DNA of 64,000 nt from Liolophura sinensis (taxonomy: Eukaryota > Mollusca > Polyplacophora > Chitonida > Chitonidae), in assembly GCF_032854445.1 (NCBI RefSeq), contig NC_088300.1, positions 73,198,984-73,262,983 of the forward strand. Reading direction: 5' to 3'. Positions 1 through 11,624 of the stretch are shown here, one piece after another; position 1 is the stretch's first letter, and every line of letters starts with the position of its first letter. The notes under the pieces were generated by a model. The model was not told the origin of the DNA and did no database searches. It saw only the letters and a program-made list of their open reading frames with translations. Both the position numbers and the translations under genes were made by a program.

Positions 1-1349
1 TGTGTCTCATTTCAGTTAGAGGACAGTGATGACGTGCTGTGTCTCATTTCAGTTAGAGGACAGTGATGACGTGCTGTGTCTCATTTCAGTTAGAGGACAG
101 TAATGATGTTTAGTGTCTCATTTCAGTTAGAGGACAGAGATGATGTGTAGCGTCTCCTTTCAGTTAGAGTACTGCAATGATGTTTCATGTCTCCTTTTGG
201 TTAGAGGACAGTGAAGTCTTTTGTCTCATTTCAGTTAAAGGATAGTGAGGATGTTAGGTGTCTCATTTCAAAGGGCAGTGGTGATATTTTGTGTCTCATT
301 TCAGTCAGAGGACAGTGATGTTTTTTGTCCCATTTCAGCTAGAGGATGGCAATGATATTTAATGTCTCATTTCCATAGGAGGATTTCAACTAGAGGACAG
401 TGATGATGTTTAGTGTGTCTCATTTCAGCTAGAGGACAGTGTTGATGTTTTGTGTCTCATTTCGTTTAGAGGATGGTGATATTTTGTGTCACATTTCAGT
501 TAAAGGACAGTGATGATTGTGTCTCATTTCAGCTAGAGGACAGTGATGATGTTTTGTGTTTCATTTCAGCTAGAGGACAGTGATGTTCTTTTGTGTCCCA
601 TTTCAGCTAGAGGACAGTGATGATGTTTTGTGTCTCATTTCAGCTGGAGGACAGTGATGTTCTTTTGTGTCCCATTTCAGCTAGAGGACAGTGATGATGT
701 TTTGTGTCTCATTTCAGCTGGAGGACAGTGATGATGTTTTGTGTCTCATTTCAGCTAGAGGACAGTGATGTTCTTTAGTGCCTCATTTCAGCTAGAGGAC
801 AGTGATGATCTTTAGTGCCTCATTTCAGCTAGAGGACTGATGATCTTTAGTGCCTCATTTCAGCTGGAGGACAGTGATGATTTTTAGTGTCTCATTTCAG
901 CTGGAGGACAGTGATGATGTTTAGTGCCTCATTTCAGCTAGAGGACAGTGATGATGTTTAGTGCCTCATTTCAGATAGAGGACAGTGATGATCTTTAGTG
1001 CCTCATTTCAGATAGAGAACAGCGATGTTTAGTGCCTCATTTCAGCTAGAGGACAGTGATGATCTTTAGTGCCTCATTTCAGATAGAGGACAGTGATGAT
1101 GTTTAGTGCCTCATTTCAGCTAGAGGACAGTGGTGATGTTTAGTGCCTCATTTCAGCTAGAGGACAGTGATGATCGATGTTTTGTGTCCTATTTGTCACA
1201 CTTCAGCTGGATGGTAGTGATGACATTTGTCTCACTTCACTAGGAGAAGAGAGATAATGTGTTGTCTCAGTTCAGTAAAAGGAAAGTGATGATATTTAGT
1301 GTCTCATTTCATTTAGAGGACAGTGATGATGTTTTATGTCTCGTTTCAG
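1..1349 (+). repeat. Tandem array of splice-acceptor plus exon-head units (about 37 nt)
   Basis: About 35 imperfect copies of a 35-43 nt unit reading roughly TGTCTCATTTCAG then CTAGAGGACAGTGATGAT run up to the ZIP13 exon at 1350. The final junction, TCTCGTTTCAG followed by TTAGAGGACAGTGATGATGA, is the authentic acceptor. Each unit therefore contains a pyrimidine-rich 3' splice site plus the first 17-19 nt of the exon. Units contain T, GTTTT or GTTTAG spacers but no good donor. The array begins before the window. Confidence 0.9.
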
Positions 1350-4300
1350 TTAGAGGACAGTGATGATGATGAACCTTCAGAAAAAACATCTATAACAACA
1401 ACAACAAATTCCACTGTAAGACAAAGAAACATTGATCACAGCAAAACACAGAACGGTGATATCAACTACAACAAAACTTCAAATGCAAAAGTCGTGGCTA
1501 ATGGTAGTGTGGCTGGCCAAGAAAGCGATGATGAAAAGAAAATTAATATCAAAGTAAGAAGATTTCATTATTGTTTTACCAGAGCTAATACTGTATCATA
1601 TGTTGTTAATCATTCGAAACAAAAAAACAATCAACTGCCATATTTCCTTCCACTGTAATTGTCTGGACTTGATGCGAAAGAAATATGGAAGAAAATAAGC
1701 ATTTCTTTTATTAAGGTAACTTCAGTAAGTTGCTCACCTTGTGTATGCTTGATGTTATTCTGTTGTTGACAGGTAAGCGGTTACTTAAACCTGATGGCTA
1801 ACTGTATTGACAACTTTACCCACGGCCTGGCGGTGGCAGGGAGCTTTCTTGTTAGCACAAAGGTGAGATTGCTACAAAGCTGTTATCTGATTGGCTGCTC
1901 TGTGGGAAGGATCAGTTTGATTAAATAGTTAAACATGCCACATGTGTGTTCAGATCAACTGCTTTGTTCTCATATTAGGATAACTAATCAGAAAGAATAA
2001 TGTGGTATAGGGGAGACTACTCTAATGACTTTTTGCTGTTGTGACAATAAGCCTAGTTGGTCCCCTAGGCTTCACTCAATTTCTTGGACTTTATCATATC
2101 CCCCTCAACCAAATTAGGGGAGGGGGGAAACTGAAATTTTGCCTATCATCTTGGTGGTGGTGGGAGGGTTACTGAAATCTTGCCTATCATCTCATTGGTG
2201 GGTGGGGGGGGACTGAAATCTTGCCTATCCTCTCATTGGAGTGGGGGGGGGATACTTAAATCTTGCTTATCATCTGAACTTATGCATGCTTAAATTTAAT
2301 GGCAATCAGGTAATCATTTTCATAATTACCACCATTTAGGACTTGTCAGGATACTGCTTTTCCATCTATTCAGATTTTGTCCATGCAACCCTTCATTAAG
2401 TACTGAACCTGTTTTCATGAAACTTAGCATACATCTTTCATATCATCTAAACTTGGGCATGCTCAAGTTTAATTATAATCGGGTATTTATTTTCATAATT
2501 ATCTATACTCCCATTCAGATGCTTAGTGCAATAATGGATTTTCATGTAGACTTATTTTGTTCATGCAACTCTGCTAAAGTATTGCAACAGTTTGCCTCAG
2601 ATTTTTTGTACATCATTTATGTCATCTAAACATTTACATGTTTAATAATAATGACAGTCTGATTATTATTTTAATTCATTTTTTTTTTTTCTTTCTTTTA
2701 TTGTTGGAAATGTTGAGGCATGGAAGAGGGGTATTTTGGACATCTTGATTCAGTATAAGTTGGTTGAGTGGATTAAATGTTTGCAAGTACATTTAAAGAA
2801 AGTAATGTTTAAATAAGTTAATTTTTATACTTTGAATTGTTGGGTTTCTTGATGACATTTGCCATACTCAACCATGAGATTCCTCATAAGTTAGATGGTG
2901 GGGTGGGAGGAATACTTAAATCTTATTATTGATTTGTTTCCGTTTATCTGTTGACAAGGTGGGTTTCTTGATGACATTTGCCATACTCAACCATGAGATT
3001 CCTCATAAGTTAGATGGTGGGGTGGGAGGAATACTTAAATCTTATTATTGATTTGTTTCCGTTTATCTGTTGACAAGGTGGGTTTCTTGATGACATTTGC
3101 CACACTCAACCATGAGATTCCTCATAAGTTAGATGGTGGGGTGGGAGGAATACTTAAATCTTATTATTGATTTGTTTCCGTTTATCTGTTGACAAGGTGG
3201 GTTTCTTGATGACATTTGCCATACTCAACCATGAGATTCCTCATAAGTTAGATGGTGGGGTGGGAGGAATACTTAAATCTTATTATTGATTTGTTTCCGT
3301 TTATCTGTTGACAAGGTGGGTTTCTTGATGACATTTGCCATACTCAACCATGAGATTCCTCATAAGTTAGATGGTGGGGTGGGAGGAATACTTAAATCTT
3401 ATTATTGATTTGTTTCCGTTTATCTGTTGACAAGGTGGGTTTCTTGATGACATTTGCCATACTCAACCATGAGATTCCTCATAAGTTAGATGGTGGGGTG
3501 GGAGGAATACTTAAATCTTATTATTGATTTTTTTCCGTTTATCTGTTGACAAGGTGGGTTTCTTGACGACATTTGCCATACTCATCCATGAGATTCCTCA
3601 TGAGGTTGGAGATTTTGCCATCTTACTGAGGTCAGGATTTAATCGATGGAGGGCAGCTAAGGCGCAGGTAATCATCCAAACAGTTATTTGAAGTTTTTTT
3701 TTTAATTTATTAATTATATGTTAATTTTAGCCCACTCTGCCCTTCATAAATTTTAATTTATCCTCCATCGATCAGGAATTTCCTTGTCTTTTGACAGCAG
3801 AATTTAATTCAGTTACAGCTGATCATACTTATTTATGAACAAACTATCATCTAAAAACACAGCTTTTTCTAGATACTACACATCTTGTTTAACAGTTTAG
3901 TAATGTTTTCTGTCATTTGGTTGAAGACAGGGCTTATGCCAAGACCTCTGGTCTGATTGGCCTGGCCCATTTTGTCAGCCAGAAGTTGATCTGTGCTTGT
4001 ATTCATAAATCTAGTGTATCCATATTTCTAATTGTCAAATTGTATTACATTTTTCCTACACTATAAGGCTAAGATTTGGTTTGTCCTAGACTGAAATTTT
4101 TGGTGTCACAATTCGAAGCATAGATATATAAGTATTGCTTAGAGGATGTCCTGAGCACATTGCTGTTTGTATTGACAGTTACTTACAGCATCTGGTGGGA
4201 TTCTGGGAGCTGTTTTCGCTTTGACCGCGGACTCGGCAAAAAGTGCAGGTAATGTCTATTCTGTTCTAGGTGTAATGGTTTGATGTGCATACAGCAAGCA

Positions 4301-5365
4301 TATTGATATCCTGAATATCATTTTCTGTAGATGTTACAACTTCCAATGAGGTTTTTCCATTGCGAAGACATTTTTGTTGCCCTGAAACATTTATGTCCTG
4401 ATATATTGGTGTCATCAACCCACATGTATATAAACTTGTGCAGATTTATTCCCCATGTAGACATGCAGTAATATTATCACTTGTACATGAGTCACAAGGG
4501 AATTTATTATTTATAGTAACCTGTTAATTTATAGTATCAAACTTCACTTCTGTATATACCCTCAATCCTCAACTAATTTGCAGGTTTTGGCATATAACAG
4601 GCATGTTACCTGATGTGGACAGGCTATCATGTAATTTCTGTGACGGTCATATGTGCCCCTACCTGACCAGACATTTATCATCAAAAGCTAATAAATTTTG
4701 TTTTCAAACTACATCAAAAATTATACTTTACAAATTTGTTGATTTGAAGTTATAGGGTATATATATTTTTCTTTTCTCCTGTTCTGATGTTTACTAATTT
4801 TCCTCTTTGTATACATACTTTTTTCAGGGGAACAAACAGCCTGGATTTTACCATTTACATCGGGCGGGTTTTTGTACATAGCATTAGTGACAGTTGTACC
4901 TGATTTACTTCACGAGAAACACGTAAAGTAAGTTATCTCCCTTAGCTGCCGTGTTGACTATACTGTAATGTGATGACTGGATGTTGTCATCAGCCAATCA
5001 TATCAACATTGGCATGTTTGACAAGTTGATATGATTGGTTGACTCAGTAATTTGATTTTCAGTGCCAAATTTATCTTTCTTATATTGATTCCTGTTTTGT
5101 TATTTATCTATTTACATATTTATTTCTGTTCCCCTGGGTTCTGCCTGGTTTCCTCCCATCATAATGCTGGCCATGAAGTATCAAATTATTTAGACTATAT
5201 ATCCACAAACAATATCAGTACTGGTTATATAAATTTAATGTACTGAGAATTTTTTGCCTACTCATTTTGATAATTGTTTTCTGTTGCAGGGAATCGATAA
5301 AACAGATTGTCTGTTTACTAGGGGGAATACTTGCGATGTTACTGGTCACATGGTTTGTGGAGTGA
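1350..5365 (+). CDS. SLC39A13: Zinc transporter ZIP13 (SLC39A13), C-terminal part, six exons
   Basis: Exons 1350-1553, 1773-1862, 3554-3667, 4179-4248, 4828-4927 and 5290-5365 join in frame to 217 codons plus TGA. All have GT-AG borders; phases are 0,0,0,1,2. The first exon encodes an acidic, Asn/Thr-rich cytosolic loop starting LEDSDDDEP. Next come [18 protein letters not shown] (TM4, with the D-N-x-x-H metal ligands of ZIP13), then [18 protein letters not shown] (TM5, HExPHE signature), [35 protein letters not shown] and a last helix ending LLVTWFVE. The DNFTHG and NLMANCID wording fits ZIP13 better than ZIP7, which has HNFTDG. In other animals ZIP13 moves zinc from Golgi/ER or vesicles into the cytosol. 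The N-terminal helices and start codon are upstream of the window. The third exon and the first exon shown are each preceded by a tandem array of partial copies of themselves. Confidence 0.93.
2105..2290 (+). repeat. G-rich short tandem repeat in ZIP13 intron
   Basis: Four diverged units of roughly 55-60 nt, each with a G-run (for example GGGGAGGGGGG or GTGGGGGGGG) followed by ACTGAAATCTTGCCTATC or a variant. The last unit reads GGGGATACTTAAATCTTGC. It is similar to the second half of the 119-nt array unit at 2840-3553. Confidence 0.7.
2265..2690 (+). repeat. Diverged tandem duplication, about 178 nt period
   Basis: Three related starts are visible at about 2268, 2444 and 2622. Each begins with CATCT(G/A)AAC, then CATG, a TTTAAT stretch and TTTTCATAATTA-like sequence. 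Divergence is high, so this is old and non-coding. Confidence 0.55.
2840..3553 (+). repeat. 119-nt tandem array made of partial copies of the next ZIP13 exon
   Basis: Six copies start at 2840, 2959, 3078, 3197, 3316 and 3435, an exact 119-nt period, followed by the authentic exon at 3554. Each copy has the first roughly 57 nt of the exon (encoding [17 protein letters not shown]), then GATGGTGGGGTGGGAGGAAT, an ACTTAAATC tract and the intron end CTGTTGACAAG. The first copy lacks the acceptor AG; the other five keep it. The copies are almost identical to each other. They share three amino-acid differences from the true exon: M for T, N for I, and K for the last E of HEIPHE. Confidence 0.95.
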
Positions 5366-8300
5366 ACTTTACATCATCCTTCAACAATTGATTGTTTCGT
5401 TTTGGTGCTTACACAGTCACATCTAGTCATCCGTTTCTGCTTAGCTCAATATTTGCACATATTGAACAGCTATAAGATCTTCATCCCCAGTTGGTTGAAT
5501 CTGTTCATGAATATTCAGTATACTGCATACATATCAGATTCGTGTGTAAGTTAATGCCTCAGCAGAAGTTATAATTTCATCATACGGTATACAATGTACT
5601 TTTGTACCACACAGCATGGCTGGTATGCTCTCTGGGCTAATGTGCAGTTTCTCACAGTCCAAGCTAAATCCAAAAACTTTGTAATAAATTATGCTTACTA
5701 ATCCATAAATATTCACAAGTCATAATTTAATTACAGTAAGTGATATTGCGCTACTTTTTATTATGTGCTGGGTACCAATCCCTTTCCAAAATGTTTTTCA
5801 TCAGTTGCATGCATATGTATCAAGGTATGAACTCTCCCTGTTAGATGTATTCAAAATCAAATTCTATGAAGTTAACAGTTGAATCTCCAGGAGATTTGTT
5901 AGGATGAAATTCATTTGTAGGACTTCATGTACAGTGTATTTACATCTTCTACAGCACTGTGACAAAGTATCTTTAAGGTTAGCAAATTAGAATTATGTCT
6001 TTGGGGGAATTAATTGGAAATCTAAAAAGAAAACAGGCTAGGCAGATCTGGGAGTGTAAATTACCAAAAGTTAAACTATAGCTACATTTTTTTTGTCTTG
6101 CTTGCTGTACAGCTTACAGGACAGTTGTCTGATTGGTCATGTTAATTTCATCTGTATCTCATGGAAACTTAAAGGAGAAGAAAACTTTAAAAAATGACAC
6201 TATAGGCTGAAAAGAGCACATTTTTTTTCTATCTGGTGGTGCCTGTTGCATAATTGTGAGATTTTTCCTCGCCACATGTAATTTATGCTGGAGATGTGTT
6301 ATCTCTCAGCCAATGAGAGTCGTTAAAACTGCCTGCTTGTTCGTGTAAACTCGGAACCTACGTCCAACATTCCGGTTTCCCGATCCTCAGGCAGAAAACG
6401 AACTGTACTGTTCGCTGCCTTCTGGGAAGAAGAGTTTTACAAGGAATGTAGGAACTACAAATCAGCGGTTTCTGATGACAATTCTCCTCCTAACACAGAA
6501 GTCTTCAGGACTACTTCTTAGGCAAAATGGAGTTGATCACAGCAGATTTTGGCGATGGCTTTATTCATAATTTATCAACATATTAGAATTTTATTTATGG
6601 CATGCACCTGCAAGGAAATGCATACTCTTTTTAATGGTATTTGTTTGATATTTAAGTTTTCTTCTCCTTTAAGCATGTGTGTAAAGTGTTTTTTATCATA
6701 GTTTGACTGACCAACTTTTAAATCCATGCATAATAATTTTAATAATCACAGGTCCATTAAAATGATTTCTGCAAAGTGACGTACAATTTGACCACTATGT
6801 AATGACTGTCACCTTGAAAGATGTATTAATAATCATTATTAATTAATGTCTTACACCAATTATTTGGAATTCTGTCCCAGAAGAAACATGCTCATAAGCA
6901 TATCCTGTTTGATCCATGTAAATAGAACTTTGTGATCATACACAGTGATGTAAACTTATTAATTATGAAAGCAATCCCATAATGGTCCTGGCCTACAGAT
7001 ATATACATGTGTGTGTATATATATATATATATATTATATGTACTTGTGGTACATAGGTGTGGATTATGAATATCTGCCTGAACGAATTATGGCTGTCCAC
7101 AAACTGTATAAAATGGACTGGTGGTTCTTGTTCACAAGCTGACAAGCAGAATTTTGATTTGTGAAGTAAAATAAGTGATGAATAAGGTCCTATATATTTT
7201 AAGTAGAAAAATTTTTTATAAGATTTCGGTCTCCAGCATAATTTTTAATGGGAAGTTTCAAAACATTTGGAATATTTATAGTGTTGAGTGGAAGTCACTC
7301 AAAATCTATTGTTTCAAGCATCTTTTAGTCATAATGTTAGTTGTGAAGATATTTAAAATTTGTACTATGTAAATTTGGGGAGATTTTAGTAGCCATGTTC
7401 ATATATGTATTCATGTGTTGATCAGAAATGCGTTCAAGCTTTATGCAAGGCTGAGTGAAGTGGCGTCCAGCTTTATTTTGTGTGGTCTGGATTTGAAATC
7501 CTCTTACATGCAAGATTAAAGTAATTCCAAAATGTAAGACTAAGCTGTGATATTTATGGTTTACAATGTGATGCGGATACATGTAGGACATTTGCATAAA
7601 AATGTGCACAAGTAGCTCTTGTATTGCTATGTTATGTATGATAAATGATCCAGGTCAGGGTTTCAGACTGTCAAAGACATTGGGTTTGTTGTGTTCCCTC
7701 CCTCTTCAGAGCTTGCAGTATCTGCACATATGCTGTGGGAGGAAGTGAGTTAGTGGAACAGCCAGTTATGCCAGAGACTCTGACCTGGCTTATCATGTAT
7801 AGCTTTTATAATTGATTGCTATCAGCGTTGACACTTCGGCCCAAGTTATCAAGGCTCTCTATCAAACGTAATATGTACATATTTAGATATTTTTCTGATG
7901 AAATGAAATATTGATAGCAGTTTTAAGAAATGTTTCTATGAATGTTAAATATGTGTTTGTTAATGTTTAGTATTTACAAAGAAGAATGCACTTAGAACAA
8001 AGCTAATTTTATCAGGTTTTTAGCAGGTGTGTTGCCACATATTTGTGAGTCACCAGTAATAATGTTATTGTTCCATGACAAATACTAATAGTATGTACTT
8101 ATTTAGGACCTGTGTCCCTTGGCTTTTGAAAGCACAGATATCGTATGCCCTGGATGTATAGACAGTTTAAGTTACAATCCAAGCATTGTAGCATTTATTG
8201 AAAACAATCCACTAGCATTTATCAGTTCAGCCTCTAAGCAGACTTGAGCAGTTCTTCACACTAGTTACAACTACATATTTGGTGATTTTGTATGTCTGAC

Positions 8301-8920
8301 TTTGGACTACTAATTATTATAATATCTTATATAAGAGGTGTAAAAATCAGGGTTAAAAGTTGTTTATGAAAAGTAATTTGGCAGTTTGGTTTGTCCACAA
8401 ACATGCTATATGTTGCTGTCCAAATTTGCCCGAGCAACAAGTTTGAAATTCTGCAAATTAAAATAGAAAACTATATGGTTTAGATGTGTAAAGAAGCTTA
8501 ACACTAAAGGTATCATGGTTTATTTCAGTAATTTTTTTAGAGAGTAGTCAACAACCATTACCTGTTTTTCTCGAACTGATTAAAGCTAAAAAGTTTGAGA
8601 ATCACAAAATCTTCAAGCTTTTGAGATTGCTCATAGTATTGCTACCTGTTAAAAGAAATATAAGAATCCTTAAACTATTTGGGGTAATTATTTGTCCAAC
8701 ACCACCAATGTTTGAGATTATTGGACCCATAGAACTTGAACTTGATATAAGTTTTTCTCACTGTGTGAGCTGCAGGTGTGTACGTGATATGTATAAACGG
8801 TACTAGGAGAATTCCTGTAGATGACCCAATTGTATGTCAGATGTGTACGCTTTTGTGTATAATGTGTATACATTTGTGTCTGTGACACATGGTCAGAAAA
8901 ATAAAATTTATTTTGATTCA
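5366..8920 (+). other. Probable ZIP13 3' UTR and 3' flank
   Basis: AT-rich sequence follows the ZIP13 stop codon. I find no coding exon here on either strand. A canonical AATAAA at 8900-8905, followed by a T-rich stretch, is a plausible distal poly(A) site, so the UTR may be about 3.5 kb. Earlier polyadenylation cannot be excluded. A MITE lies inside at 6168-6673, and a short TA run lies at about 7015-7034. Confidence 0.4.
6168..6673. mobile_element. MITE with 20-bp perfect terminal inverted repeats (copy 1)
   Basis: The left end CTTAAAGGAGAAGAAAACTT (6168-6187) is the exact reverse complement of the right end AAGTTTTCTTCTCCTTTAAG (6654-6673). The roughly 506-bp interior has no transposase ORF. 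A related, left-truncated copy lies at 58900-59306. TTAA or TA at the tips could be the target duplication, but it cannot be separated from the inverted repeat. Confidence 0.85.
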
Positions 8921-9391
8921 GTGGTCAATTTTGTTTTTGTATTTATTGAAGATTATGGTTCAGATGCCAGTCCTGTGGACTCATCATATTATTTGTAGGT
9001 GATGAACAGACGCTTTGCTGAGACAGCCACCTACACCTTTGTGTGGACCGTATTTTATAACATTTCTAAGAGATATTGGTGGGTATTTTGAGGTGATATT
9101 TTGCTCAGATTGACCGAGCAATTGTTCAGACGTTTGTGTCCCACGCATATGGAATCCATTGGTATTGCTTTTTGGAATTATCTACCTACATATACATGTA
9201 GGAACATTACGTTAAAACAGTTTTGTTAAAGGCAAGAAAGCGTTCTCGTGAACAAATGATTCTTGTGGAATGACAGCCGCTTTCACGGTAATATACCATT
9301 TTGGGAAATGGGTTACAATAGCACAGTTTCGAGACTTCGGCATAATGTCCAAGACCAAAATGAGTTTGACTTCAAAGGACGTATGGAATGA

Positions 9392-9556
9392 ATCCTAAAG
9401 CTTTGGTGTACAGATCTTACAAAAACTAACATCAAACAGTTTCTACATCCTAAAGCTTTGGTGTACAGATCTTACAAAAACTAACATCAAACAGTTTCTA
9501 CATCCTAAAGCTTTGGTGTACAGATCTTACAAAAACTAACATCAAACAGTTTCTAC
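9392..9556 (+). repeat. Three near-identical copies of a 55-nt unit
   Basis: The unit begins CCTAAAGCTTTGGTGTACAG and ends CAAACAGTTTCTACAT. It is repeated three times with exact 55-nt spacing. Non-coding and intergenic. Confidence 0.95.
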
Positions 9557-9739
9557 ACTCCTGTTTTCTATCCAGTTTTAGGTTTTCTGGGGACTATTTA
9601 ATCATTCGACAAGTTTACCTAACATTTAGGAATGAAATATTAACATCCCTGTGATATATTTGCAATGTAAATGACGTTATGTCGTATAGCCATGATCATT
9701 CGTTGATTCGACATGAAATCATCTGACTCTCCCTTCAGA

Positions 9740-9825
9740 ACAGCAGGCCGCAAAATAACCGCCATACTTCTGCAATCTCCGCGGGCAGCCATAACCATAA
9801 AGAAGAGCTGGCCGGTACCATGTCG
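9740..9825 (+). other. Possible first exon of an unrecognised plus-strand gene
   Basis: A locally GC-richer stretch ends GGTACCATGTCG followed directly by GTAAGAG, a strong donor. The ATG at 9820 has a good context (A at -3), but only two codons (Met-Ser) precede the donor. I could not find a following exon on this strand, so this is a weak call. Confidence 0.2.
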
Positions 9826-10018
9826 GTAAGAGATTTGTATTTCAGTCCTATAAGACGGGTTCAGTTGCGGCCTTGGACAGAAAATTTGCTGATTTTCTCC
9901 GTTCTCACTGTTTGTTGGGCCTGCTTAATTAGCACTAATTAAGGCTGTTATAACCATTTCGTGATCTAAGATTCAATATAACATTTGTCTACCAATACAA
10001 GTAAATGTGTATGTCAAG

Positions 10019-10692
10019 AGTATCTTGCTATAGGTCTGTGAAACTCATCAGAAAGAATACATGCACATGTCTGTATGCCAAAGGTGTCTTGCTATACGTC
10101 TCCGGAGCTCAGAGGAAACAATGTATGTAAATGTCTAGGCCTATGTCAATGGAAACAGCACAAGGTTATGTCTGTGTCCTTAGTATCTTGATAAAGGTCT
10201 CTGGAGCTCAGTGGAAACAGCACACGGTCATGTCTATGTCATAAGTATCTTGATAAAGGTCTCTAGAGCTTAGTGGAAACAGCACACGGTCATGTCTATG
10301 TCATAAGTATCTTGATAAAGGTCCCTGGAGCTCAGTGGGAACGGCACACGGTCATGTCTATGTCATAAGTATCTTGATAAAGGTCTCTGGAGCTCAGTGG
10401 AAACGGCACACGGTCATGTCTATGTCATAAGTATCTTGATAAAGGTCTCTGGAGCTCAGTGGGAACAGCACACGGTCATGTCTATGTCATAAGTATCTTG
10501 ATAAAGGTCTCTGGAGCTCAGTGGCAACAGCACACCGTCATGGCTATGTCAATAGTATCTTAATAAAGGTCCCTGGAGCTCAGTGGCAACAGCACACGGT
10601 CATGTCTGTGTCAATAGTATCTTGATAAAGGTCTCTGGAGCTCAGTGGAAGCCGCACACGGTCATTTCTATGTCATAAGTATCTCGATAACT
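10019..10692 (+). repeat. 62-nt minisatellite, about ten copies
   Basis: The consensus runs GTATCTTGATAAAGGTCTCT, GGAGCTCAGTGGAAACAGCA, CACGGTCATGTCTATGTCAT. The period is exactly 62 nt through most of the array (GTATCTTG at 10183, 10245, 10307). The first two copies are degraded. A SINE abuts the right end. Confidence 0.93.
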
Positions 10693-11015
10693 CTGAGTGA
10701 GTGAGTGAGTGCTTCGGGTTTAACGCCGTTGTTAACAATTTTTCAGTCATATGACGACGACGGAATCCTTAGTGTGCATGCAATGTGCCTCCTGGTTGCA
10801 GGACGGATTTCCACCGCTCTTGTATCTAATGCTGCTTCACTGAGACGCCTTACCGAAGGCAAGTAAGCCGCCCCGCCCGAGCCATTATACTGATATGGGT
10901 CAACCAGTCGTTGCACTACCCGCTTCATGCTGAACACCAAGCGTAACTTCCTCTTTTAAGGTCTTAGGTGTGACTGTATCAAGGACTGAGCCTGGATCTA
11001 CCGATCCCGAACGTC
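10693..11015 (-). mobile_element. tRNA-derived SINE, family 2 (GTGAGTGA tail), copy 1
   Basis: On the plus strand it begins with a GAGTGAGTGAGTGAGTG microsatellite tail, then GGTTTAACGCCGTTGTTAAC, TTTTTCAGTCATATGACGAC and a middle region shared with 22177-22550. It ends near a degraded tRNA-like head (CTGGATCTACCGATCCCGAA). Orientation is minus because the tail lies at the low-coordinate side. Confidence 0.8.
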
Positions 11016-11297
11016 TTCAACATGTGATGTCATGAAAGTTATGCTAGGCGCAAATGGCGAATGCTTCGTAAAACGTGTCCCAGTTGTAAAACTACACACA
11101 CAAAATCACACATTTACTGTATAAACATATGTGGCTACACAATACTTAAACTATATAAGCAGAGGCATATAGGGATGGGTAGGGAGTTGAGGGGGGCATT
11201 TATTTTCTAATCTGTGTTATTTGAGCTTGGTGTATTCAGTAAGTACAGCTCATTATATCCACGTGTATAACGGTATGCTGCAATCCAATAGCACCAG

Positions 11298-11301
<4 letters not shown>

Positions 11302-11357
<56 letters not shown>
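11302..11357. repeat. (TA)n microsatellite
   Basis: About 28 uninterrupted TA dinucleotides. The minus-strand ORF through it, with a poly(IY) tract, is an artefact. Confidence 0.97.
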
Positions 11358-11359
<2 letters not shown>

Positions 11360-11624
11360 CATGTTGGTGTGTTTATCTCTGCATGTGTGCACCGCCATTG
11401 ATCTGTACACTGGGAACGTGGTTCAACTTAGAACAACGCCATGTAATTTAAAACAATTTCATTCGACAAAACATAGTCTCAATTAATCCCAGTAAGTGTT
11501 CAATTCTAACTGTTAATGTAAACCATGTAAATCCATCATGTAACCACATATTCCTTACAAACATATTACCATTACAAGTAACATATGGGCACTAAACAAG
11601 AAACAAACAGCATACGATGCAGTT

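Noticed and set aside
1-1349. CRISPR-like regular repeats
   Set aside because: Units are directly adjacent with no unique spacers, and the window is clearly eukaryotic.
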